Below, piece after piece: positions 57,532 through 64,000 of a stretch of 64,000 bases of DNA. Where the stretch lies: positions 1,612,001 through 1,676,000 of the forward strand of contig NZ_CP018812.1 of NCBI RefSeq assembly GCF_001922345.1, written 5' to 3'. A program made the translations under genes and the position numbers. Source of the stretch: Paraburkholderia sp. SOS3 (GTDB taxonomy: Bacteria > Pseudomonadota > Gammaproteobacteria > Burkholderiales > Burkholderiaceae). The notes under the pieces were generated by a model. The model saw nothing but the letters and a program-made list of their open reading frames with translations, made no database searches and was not told the origin of the DNA. The first letter of the stretch is position 1. Each line of letters opens with the position of its first letter.

Positions 57532-58454
57532 GAGATTACACGTATCAGATCGTCACCAACTCCCGAGAGGGCTCAAGTGCGGACGTGCTCGGGCCACTGA
57601 TGCCCGCGCGGATGTTCTTCTTCGTTGTTGTCGAAGAACCGGGCAGGGACGGATTTCTCGTGCGGCATACATATGCCACCGTCGATGATCCCTTCTTGCA
57701 GGAATTGAAATTGAGTCCGCTCGCGAATGAGCGACAGGTATTTCCCGAAAGACATGGGCTGTGGCCCAAGGGCACGCAGGAATCGCCGGCGACCGTTGCA
57801 GAGCATGTATTGAAGTTCGAATCTGTTACGTCGTACGCGTCCGCAAGTACCAATTTCCCGGGCGGGGCCAAACGGTTCAGCGGCAAGTCGGTCTATGTTG
57901 ATATTGCGGCCGCGAGACGCTCGGGCGCACGGCTTGTGACCACTGAAGAAATCGTGCTAGCGATAGATCAATACCAGGCAGGCCTCAATTCTGAACAGCG
58001 GCGCAAGGCCGAGTTCATCAAACGCAAGATTTTGTCGATGGATAGAGAAGTGCTTGTTCAACCGCGGACTAACGTTCCGGCGACTGGCATTTTTTCAAAG
58101 AGAGGCTTGAGTATAACGCTCGGCATCGTACGTTACGCACGCGTCGTGCAGGTGATCGGCCTTGGCTTTACCGCCTACGATCTCGGCGTAGCTGTCGATG
58201 ATTCGATCAGGTTGAAGAGCGTCCGTCCTGTCGGAAAGGAGGTGATACGACAAGCGAGTGGCTGGGGCGGTGGCGTCGCCGGCGGTTGGGCAACGGCGGT
58301 TGCCGCTGCTCGCATTGGCGCTTCAACAGGGTCCCTTGTTGGCATCGAGCTCGGTCCAGGTGCCGTAGTTACTGGTCTGATCGGTGGCATCATCTTCGGA
58401 GCCGTGGGGTATTTTGGCGGTTCGTGGATCACGGATCAGATTTCCGACAAGTGA
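57528..58454 (+). CDS. Predicted type VI effector with a Gly-rich membrane-insertion region
   Basis: A 308-residue protein. Residues 1-115 have no known fold; a conserved-looking element SGKSVYVDIAAARRSG with VTTEEIVLAIDQY follows at about 125-155. From about 235 to the end lies a glycine-zipper region (GWGGGVAGGWATAVAAARIG, GAVVTGLIGGIIFGAVGYFGG), as found in pore-forming or membrane-permeabilising T6SS effectors. It is coupled by ATGA overlap to the PAAR gene, its likely carrier, and followed by a gene of immunity size. The biochemical activity is not known. Confidence 0.7.
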   Translation: MRDYTYQIVTNSREGSSADVLGPLMPARMFFFVVVEEPGRDGFLVRHTYATVDDPFLQELKLSPLANERQVFPERHGLWPKGTQESPATVAEHVLKFESVTSYASASTNFPGGAKRFSGKSVYVDIAAARRSGARLVTTEEIVLAIDQYQAGLNSEQRRKAEFIKRKILSMDREVLVQPRTNVPATGIFSKRGLSITLGIVRYARVVQVIGLGFTAYDLGVAVDDSIRLKSVRPVGKEVIRQASGWGGGVAGGWATAVAAARIGASTGSLVGIELGPGAVVTGLIGGIIFGAVGYFGGSWITDQISDK

Positions 58455-58470
58455 CCGGAGGCGTCAGGCA

Positions 58471-59166
58471 ATGTTTTCAATCACGCGCAAAATGAAGCAA
58501 GCAGAGGCAAGGAGTGCCGAGCGCGACAGGATCAAATCGCTTGAACAAAGATTCGGTCAGTCGTTCCACCAGCTGCGAGCGCTCTTTGCCGATGGACCGG
58601 CAGATTTGGAACGCGCGCGGTTGCCTTCTTATCCCGTCGCCATCTTCAATCGTGACATCGGCATCAACGCGTTCGGCTTAGCCTACGACATGGAGTCGGC
58701 GCAGTTCCCGCGTTTTCTGAACCTCGTGCGCACAGCGAGTGAGGAGCGCGACTGGTTATGCTTCCGGAGCGAAGCGGATGGGCGGGCAACCTCTACGCTG
58801 CTTCGTACCGAGTCCCGCTTCAGGGGTGTGTCGGTGAAGATGCTGTCCAACGATGTCGAACTGATCCGCTCAATTGAGCGGCAGCGGTTCAGCCCTGCCC
58901 CACCGTGGGTCGCGATGTACGAACACGGTCCGTTTCTGTCTCTGTCGCAGGGGGAAGAACAATACTGGCTCGAGCACATCTGGGTGCCATTCTGGCGAAG
59001 TCTGACGATCGAGGAGCAGGGTGAATTTGTCAGGGGTGCGCGCGGCGCAACCCGGCACTACCTTTCCGAAGGCCAATGGCGCGATTGGCTGATCGAACTG
59101 CGAGGAGAAGATCCGAGAACGCGAAATCTTGACGACGAAGCCGTGGCGCAACTCAACTGGTCGTAG
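58471..59166 (+). CDS. Putative immunity protein or cassette protein of unknown function
   Basis: A 231-residue soluble-looking protein with no family I recognise. It is acidic/aromatic, with WLCFRSEADG and EEQYWLEHIWVPFWRSL segments. It follows the effector by 16 bases with GGAGGCG before the ATG, the normal place of the cognate immunity gene. An unusual point is the absence of a signal peptide or membrane helix, which is odd if the effector acts on membranes from the periplasm. It could instead be an adaptor. Confidence 0.55.
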   Translation: MFSITRKMKQAEARSAERDRIKSLEQRFGQSFHQLRALFADGPADLERARLPSYPVAIFNRDIGINAFGLAYDMESAQFPRFLNLVRTASEERDWLCFRSEADGRATSTLLRTESRFRGVSVKMLSNDVELIRSIERQRFSPAPPWVAMYEHGPFLSLSQGEEQYWLEHIWVPFWRSLTIEEQGEFVRGARGATRHYLSEGQWRDWLIELRGEDPRTRNLDDEAVAQLNWS

Positions 59167-59183
59167 ACCGTCGGGCACCGAAC

Positions 59184-59207
59184 GGGCGCTCATCCTTACG
59201 AGCGCCC
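59184..59207 (+). terminator. Hairpin at the end of the PAAR cassette
   Basis: GGGCGCTC and GAGCGCCC pair perfectly (8 bp) around an 8-base loop. It lies between the convergent cassette and msrA genes. Confidence 0.6.
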
Positions 59208-59237
59208 ACGTCATTCAAGCAAGACTTCGAAGATCCC

Positions 59238-60002
59238 TCACGAAGCCGAAGCCACCTTCACCAGCACCGGCTTGTCCCGATACTGCGTCGGAAACAGCTT
59301 CTTCAGATCCTGGACCTTCGGAATATCGTTGAACGCGATATACGGCTGATCCGGGTGCAACGTCAGGTAGTTCTGGTGATACGCCTCAGCCGGATAAAAC
59401 GTGCGATCCGACTCGATCGTCGTCACGATCTTATCGGCGAACACGTGCGCGTTGCTCAACTGCGCGATATACGACTTCGCGATGCGGGCCTGCTCGGGCG
59501 TGGTCGGGAAGATCGTCGAGCGGTACTGCGTGCCGACGTCCGGCCCTTGCCGGTTCAGCTCGGTCGGGTCGTGCGCAACAGAAAAGTAAATCTGCAGGAT
59601 GCGTCCGTAGCTGATCTGATGCGGATCGAACGTCACGCGCACCGATTCCGCATGGCCCGTCGTGCCGGTGCTCACCGTCTCGTATTCGGCTGCCGCTTGC
59701 GCGCCGCCGGTATAGCCCGACGTCGCGCTCGTCACGCCCTTGACGTGCTGGAACACACCCTGCACGCCCCAGAAACAGCCGCCCGCCAGCACGACCGTCT
59801 CCGAGGCAGGCGCGTTCGCTGCCGTCTCATCGACTGCCGGCGGTGGCACCATGTGTGCCTCGTCGGCCATGACGTGCCGTTGAGTGAAACCGACGCCCGC
59901 CACGAGCGCGGCGAAAAGCGCGACAAACGGCAGGCGGCGGCGCAATCGTTGCGCCGCCGTGGCGCCCTTGCGCGAGGGTTGTTGGCTAACTTCGTTCTTC
60001 AT
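59238..60002 (-). CDS. msrA: Periplasmic peptide-methionine (S)-S-oxide reductase
   Basis: A 254-residue MsrA with an N-terminal membrane anchor or signal segment (about 23-45), so it repairs oxidised methionine outside the cytosol. The catalytic Cys76 is in GGCFWGVQG; the family segments GYTGGAQAAAEYETVSTGTTGHAE and EAYHQNYL follow. It needs electrons from a membrane carrier; dipZ upstream (26 bases apart, same strand) is the natural partner. The 3' end is duplicated at 56609. The start at 60002 is preferred over one ten codons above. Confidence 0.93.
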   Translation of the reverse strand: MKNEVSQQPSRKGATAAQRLRRRLPFVALFAALVAGVGFTQRHVMADEAHMVPPPAVDETAANAPASETVVLAGGCFWGVQGVFQHVKGVTSATSGYTGGAQAAAEYETVSTGTTGHAESVRVTFDPHQISYGRILQIYFSVAHDPTELNRQGPDVGTQYRSTIFPTTPEQARIAKSYIAQLSNAHVFADKIVTTIESDRTFYPAEAYHQNYLTLHPDQPYIAFNDIPKVQDLKKLFPTQYRDKPVLVKVASAS

Positions 60003-60028
60003 GGTCGTCTCCGTGATTGAAGCAGGGA

Positions 60029-61858
60029 TCAACCGAACGTGAACGCGTATGCGCGCACGCCCGGGTCGAGAAAGCGGATTTCAAACGTGTGGTCGGTAAT
60101 CGTGCCGCTCTGGCGGATCAGCTGATAGAGCCGCTGCGTGGTGACCGTGCCGTTGCCGTTCGCGTCGGTATCGCTGCCGTGATTCGAGCCCGGCGCCTTG
60201 CCGTCGATCATCACCTGGAAGCGCACCGGCTGTCCGTTCGCAGTCGGTCCGAGCACGAGATGCAGATCGCGTGCATGGAAGCGGAATGCAATCGCGCCGC
60301 CCGGCTGATCGAGATCGGTATGCTCGGCGCCGAGCGTCCACGTGCCGTCGAGCGCCCAGTCGTTCAGGCCGAGGCCATTGCCGAGCGTGTAACGGTGCGG
60401 CTTGTCGAGCACCGGTTCGCCCGGCGACGCGAAGTTCGTCGCGCGGTCGTAGCCGACGTAGGTCTCCGGCGACTGGATGTCGGCCATCTCGGGCGCGGCT
60501 TCTGCGCCCGTGCCGGTGTCCTTCACCATGCCGCCCGGCAGGTTGTGCGCGCCCGCTTCGGTCAGCAGTTGACGGATCACCTGCTCGGAGCCTGCATAGT
60601 CGCCTTCGCCGAAGTGGTGCGCGCGAATCCTGCCTTGCGCGTCGACGAAGTAATCGGCAGGCCAGTATTGATTGTCGAACGCGCGCCAGATCTTGTAGTT
60701 GTCGTCGATCGCAACGGGGAAGTTCACCTTCAGGTCCTTCACCGCGCGGCTCACGTTGCCGACGTCCTTTTCGAACGCAAACTCGGGCGTATGCACGCCG
60801 ATCACCACGAGGCCTGCGTCCTTGTACTTGTCGGCCCACGCTTGCACGTACGGCAGCGTGCGCAGGCAGTTGATGCACGAGTAGGTCCAGAAGTCGATCA
60901 GCACGACCTTGCCGCGCAGTTGCGCCGCGGTGAGCGGCGGTGAATTCAGCCATTGCACGGCGCCGTCGAGCGACGGCAGCGTGCCTTCGACGGGCAGCGG
61001 TGCGGGACTGCCCGGTTGGGCCGCCTGGCTTGCCCGCGACATGGCCTGCGAGCTTTCGACGCCTGCCGCGGCGGCGTTGCCCGATAGAGCCGCGGCCATC
61101 GCTTCCCGCGGAGCATTTTTCGCCGGATGCAAGCGGTCGAGCACGTTCTGCTCGAGGCTATTCGTACCGGCAAGCGACAGATGTGTGAGAAAACCCGTGT
61201 CCGCATGCGCCGCAATCGCCGCGACACCCGCGAGCACGGCCACGCCGAGCCCGCGCTTGAGCCACTCGCTGATGTGCAGCGATTGCTTCATCCCGCTGAA
61301 CACCTTGCCGCCGACCACGAGCGCGAGCGCCAGCGATGTCGCTGCGCCGGCCGCATACGAAAGCAGCAGCAACGACGTGTGCACGCTCGCGCCTTGCAAC
61401 GCGGCGCCGGTCAGGATCAGCCCGAGAATCGGGCCCGCGCACGGCGCCCACAGCAGGCCCGTCGCGACGCCGAGCAGCAGCGATGCCCAGATCGTCTCCG
61501 AGATCGTCTGTTTGTTATCGGCGCCTTGTGCGGTCTCCGAAAGCCGCGCGCCGAGCGCGACGAGCGGCCGCGTCATCGAGTCGGACAGCTTCGGCAGCAG
61601 CAGTGTCAGGCCGAACAGCGCAAGCACGACGAGCGCGGCGATGCGGCCGTACTGGTTCGCGGCGACCGCCCAGCCGCCGCCGACCGCGGCCAGCGCGCCG
61701 ACCGCGCTGAAGGTGGCGGCCATGCCGGCGAGCAGCGGCAGCCCGCTTTGCAGAAACGGCTTGCCCGTGCGTGCGAACACGAACGGCAGAACCGGCAGGA
61801 TGCAGGGGCTGACGATCGTCAGCACGCCCCCCAGCCATGCGATCAGAAACGGAATCAT
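60029..61858 (-). CDS. dipZ: DipZ-like thiol-disulfide electron carrier
   Basis: A 609-residue membrane protein that passes electrons from cytosolic thioredoxin to the periplasm. Residues about 1-235 are a CcdA/DsbD-like membrane part with the two Cys motifs SPCILPVLP and WAPCAGPI. Residues about 305-450 form a TlpA/thioredoxin-like domain with the CINC motif in WTYSCINCLR. The last about 150 residues are a beta-rich carbohydrate-binding-like module (TWTLGAEHTDLDQPGGAIAF) also seen in mycobacterial DipZ. Together with msrA it makes a periplasmic methionine repair operon. Confidence 0.92.
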   Translation of the reverse strand: MIPFLIAWLGGVLTIVSPCILPVLPFVFARTGKPFLQSGLPLLAGMAATFSAVGALAAVGGGWAVAANQYGRIAALVVLALFGLTLLLPKLSDSMTRPLVALGARLSETAQGADNKQTISETIWASLLLGVATGLLWAPCAGPILGLILTGAALQGASVHTSLLLLSYAAGAATSLALALVVGGKVFSGMKQSLHISEWLKRGLGVAVLAGVAAIAAHADTGFLTHLSLAGTNSLEQNVLDRLHPAKNAPREAMAAALSGNAAAAGVESSQAMSRASQAAQPGSPAPLPVEGTLPSLDGAVQWLNSPPLTAAQLRGKVVLIDFWTYSCINCLRTLPYVQAWADKYKDAGLVVIGVHTPEFAFEKDVGNVSRAVKDLKVNFPVAIDDNYKIWRAFDNQYWPADYFVDAQGRIRAHHFGEGDYAGSEQVIRQLLTEAGAHNLPGGMVKDTGTGAEAAPEMADIQSPETYVGYDRATNFASPGEPVLDKPHRYTLGNGLGLNDWALDGTWTLGAEHTDLDQPGGAIAFRFHARDLHLVLGPTANGQPVRFQVMIDGKAPGSNHGSDTDANGNGTVTTQRLYQLIRQSGTITDHTFEIRFLDPGVRAYAFTFG

Positions 61859-62134
61859 CTTCGGCAACCTCGGCAAGCGATGCGCGCGCCGCATACCGGC
61901 GGCGCTCTTCCTGCCGATGCGCGGCCACGTCAGCACAACGCGGCGCCTGCGCGATCAACAGGTTCCTTTCATCGGGCAAACACCGTTTTCCGCTAGTTAT
62001 TCCCCGATATATCGCTTGGTCGCGTCATGCTCGCGAAAATGACAGTTGCGGCACGCGCATGGATCGGCTCCGGGCGATATGCAGCGTCGAGCGTCGGGCC
62101 TTTTTCCATTACGTTTGCCAATCCGGGCGTGCCG

Positions 62135-63046
62135 CTAACGACCTTTTCGCGCCGGCGGCTCGAACTGTTCCACGAGGAAGTCGATGAATGCGCGCACGCG
62201 CGCCGCCTGGTTCTGGCGGCTCGGGTAGTACACGAAAAGATCGGCGTCCGGCAGCACGAAATCGGGCAGCACGACACGCAGCCGGCCGCTTTTCACGTAT
62301 TTCTCGAGATCCCACTCCGAGCGGATCAGGATGCCGTGACCGTCGAGCGCCCAGCCGAGCACGATGTCGCCGTCGTTGCTCGACAGCATCCCGTGCACCT
62401 TGACCGCTTCGCTGTGCTGCTCGCGCACGAAGCGCCAGATACCGTAAGCGTCGTCGTTCTGACGGTGCACGATGCAGCGGTGATGCGCGAGATCGGCCAC
62501 TTTCTGCGGCGTGCCGTTGCGTTCCAGATAGGCCGGCGACGCGCATAGAAAGCGCCGGTTCGACATGATGCGCCGCGCATTGAGGCGCTGATCGGGCAAC
62601 TCGCCGAAGCGGATGGCCAGATCGAAGGCGTTTTCAATCAGATCGATTGGCCGGTCGGTCACCTCGAATTGCACTTCGACATCGGGATACGCCTTCGCAA
62701 ACTTCGATACGACCGGCGCAATGGTCGTGCGCCCAAAGCCGAGCGACGCGTTCACGCGCAGCAGGCCGCGCGGCGCGGCGCCGTGGCTCGACACGGCGTC
62801 CTCCATTTCCTGCACCTGCGCGAGGATGCGCGCCGCGTGCTGCAGGTAGATCTCGCCTTCCGCCGTCAGGCTCACCGTGCGCGTCGTGCGGTTTACGAGC
62901 CGCACGCCGAGTTTTTCCTCCATCTGGGCGAGGCGCCGCGTCGCCGCGGGCGGCGTCAGATCGAGCGCGCGGGCCGCCGCCGAGAGGCTCTCGTGGCGCG
63001 CCAGCAGGACGAAAAACTCGAGGTCGGAGTTGATGTCGGTTTTCAC
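62135..63046 (-). CDS. LysR-family transcriptional regulator
   Basis: A 303-residue regulator: winged helix-turn-helix at about 5-62 (LSAAARALDLTPPAATRRLAQMEEKLG) and the two-lobed inducer domain (about 90-295). It is of the CrgA/AaeR-like group by its RFGELPDQRLNARRI stretch. It is divergent from the D-tartrate dehydratase-like gene, 117 bases apart, so this enzyme is its likely target. The start is a GTG at 63046. The open frame extends 270 codons upstream, antisense to the next gene, and is not used. Confidence 0.92.
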   Translation of the reverse strand: MKTDINSDLEFFVLLARHESLSAAARALDLTPPAATRRLAQMEEKLGVRLVNRTTRTVSLTAEGEIYLQHAARILAQVQEMEDAVSSHGAAPRGLLRVNASLGFGRTTIAPVVSKFAKAYPDVEVQFEVTDRPIDLIENAFDLAIRFGELPDQRLNARRIMSNRRFLCASPAYLERNGTPQKVADLAHHRCIVHRQNDDAYGIWRFVREQHSEAVKVHGMLSSNDGDIVLGWALDGHGILIRSEWDLEKYVKSGRLRVVLPDFVLPDADLFVYYPSRQNQAARVRAFIDFLVEQFEPPARKGR

Positions 63047-63052
63047 TGAAAC

Positions 63053-63081
63053 TGAATTATCAATTGAATATTGCTGAATTC
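63053..63081. promoter_or_regulatory. AT-rich palindromic region between LysR and tartrate dehydratase genes
   Basis: An AT-rich 29-base segment with the palindrome TCAATTGA (63060) and flanking GAATT/AATTC halves, in the divergent promoter region. A T-N11-A operator for the LysR protein probably lies here. Confidence 0.4.
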
Positions 63082-63163
63082 TAACGCGCGTCGCCAGACG
63101 TAATCTTTCGTCTTTCAAACGTCGTATGCACCGGCAGCGTGCAGGATTTCTGGAGACTCCCGA

Positions 63164-64000
63164 ATGAAGATCGTCGAGATTCGCGAAAAGACATTTCCTA
63201 TTAGTTCGTCGATTCGCAATGCCTATATCGACTTCAGCAAAATGACACTGAGCTGCGTCGCCGTGATTACCGATGTGATCCGCGACGGCAAGCCGGTGGT
63301 CGGTTTCGGTTTCAACTCGAACGGCCGCTACGGTCAGGGCACGCTGATGCGCGAGCGCTTCATTCCGCGCATCATGGCCGCCGACCCCGCGTCGCTCGTC
63401 GACGACAAGGGCACGAACCTCGATCCGCACAAGATCTGGGCGACGATGTTCACGAATGAAAAGCCGGGCGGCCATGGCGAGCGCTCGGTCGCGATCGGCA
63501 CGATCGACATGGCGATCTGGGATGCGGTCGCGAAGATCGAAGGCAAGCCGCTGTTCCAGCTGCTCGCGGACCGTTACGGCAACGGCGTGCCGGACCGCAA
63601 GGTGTTCGTCTACGCGGCAGGCGGCTACTACTACCCGGGCCAGGATCACGAGAAGCTGAAGGACGAGATGCGCAGCTATATCGACCGCGGCTATACGGTC
63701 GTCAAGAAGAAGATCGGTGGCGGCTCGCTCGACGAAGATCTGCGCCGTATCGATTCGATCCTCTCGGTGCTGCAGGACGGCCAAAAGCTCGCCGTCGACG
63801 CGAACGGCCGCTTCGATCTCGATACGGCAATCCGCTATGCAAAGGCGCTGTCGCAATACGACCTGTTCTGGTACGAAGAGCCGGGCGATCCGCTCGACTT
63901 CGAACTGCAGGCGACGCTGCGCAACTACTACGACAAGCCGATGGCGACCGGCGAAGATCTGTTCTCGATGCAGGACGCGCGCAACCTGATCCGCTACGGC
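63164..64000 (+). CDS. D-tartrate dehydratase-like enolase-superfamily enzyme, 5' part
   Basis: The first 279 codons of a mandelate racemase-group protein; the gene runs off the end of the window. It resembles Bradyrhizobium D-tartrate dehydratase along the whole visible length: IRNAYIDFSKMT, NEKPGGHGERSVAIGTIDMA, VYAAGGYYYPGQ. The general base Lys pair is in VVKKKIGG, metal ligands in AVDANGRF, YEEPGD and ATGEDLFS. The reaction is dehydration of D-tartrate to oxaloacetate; substrate identity within this group needs experiment. CTGGAG stands before the ATG. It is divergent from the LysR gene. Confidence 0.85.
   Translation, partial: MKIVEIREKTFPISSSIRNAYIDFSKMTLSCVAVITDVIRDGKPVVGFGFNSNGRYGQGTLMRERFIPRIMAADPASLVDDKGTNLDPHKIWATMFTNEKPGGHGERSVAIGTIDMAIWDAVAKIEGKPLFQLLADRYGNGVPDRKVFVYAAGGYYYPGQDHEKLKDEMRSYIDRGYTVVKKKIGGGSLDEDLRRIDSILSVLQDGQKLAVDANGRFDLDTAIRYAKALSQYDLFWYEEPGDPLDFELQATLRNYYDKPMATGEDLFSMQDARNLIRYG

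Noticed and set aside
57250..58500. A complete type VI secretion cluster around the PAAR gene
   Set aside because: No vgrG, hcp, tss or clpV gene is in the window; only the three-gene cassette is present.

Overview
The window is high-GC chromosomal DNA of a Burkholderiales bacterium, most likely Burkholderiaceae of the Paraburkholderia/Caballeronia/Trinickia type. The grounds are codon usage, an H-NS protein with a lysine/alanine-rich tail, a PPK2/Pit phosphate pair, a Burkholderia-style PAAR cassette and a complete ectoine catabolic cluster. No rRNA, tRNA, CRISPR array, transposase or phage gene was seen.

Layout. 1-2.1 kb: the 3' end of a nucleotidyltransferase gene and a DHA2 drug-efflux permease. 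2.3-11.9 kb: an ectoine/5-hydroxyectoine degradation cluster, enuR-eutB-eutC-doeA-doeB-doeX-doeC-doeD, without transport genes. 12-23.6 kb: housekeeping genes for gamma-glutamyltranspeptidase, PPK2, Pit, a MASE2-GGDEF cyclase, two DedA fusion proteins, an H-NS/H1-like protein and YigZ.

23.7-44.5 kb: the most unusual part. Five small genes (three on the left, one near 30.8 kb, one near 43.3 kb) encode peptides with the same 26-residue double-glycine leader. Around them lie a complete type I export route (outer-membrane lipoprotein, HlyD-like adaptor, parvulin foldase, and an ABC exporter with two cyclic-nucleotide domains plus a C39 leader peptidase), a sigma-54 activator, and a phospho-signalling set (membrane Ser/Thr kinase, membrane double-FHA protein, PP2C phosphatase). 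A caspase/SUMF1 fusion, two DUF4399 proteins and an LRAT-like protein are also present. Three peptide genes have -24/-12 (sigma-54) promoters, which links the activator in the exporter operon to its probable targets. I read this as one regulated peptide-secretion system whose peptide function is unknown.

45-47.2 kb: a 739-residue protein whose C-terminal part has the Cys-x14-His arrangement of CNF1-type Rho-deamidating toxins. It overlaps tail-to-tail with a division-type penicillin-binding protein gene. 49-52 kb: aquaporin Z and a Cache chemoreceptor. 52.4-56.5 kb: a 2-aminoethylphosphonate operon (PEP mutase-nucleotidyltransferase fusion, phosphonopyruvate decarboxylase, AEP transaminase), preceded by a short remnant of a gene related to the one at the window start. 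56.6-59.2 kb: a PAAR/effector/immunity-like type VI cassette lying between a broken 3' copy of msrA and the intact msrA. 59.2-64 kb: periplasmic msrA with dipZ, a LysR regulator and a divergent D-tartrate dehydratase-like gene that runs off the end.
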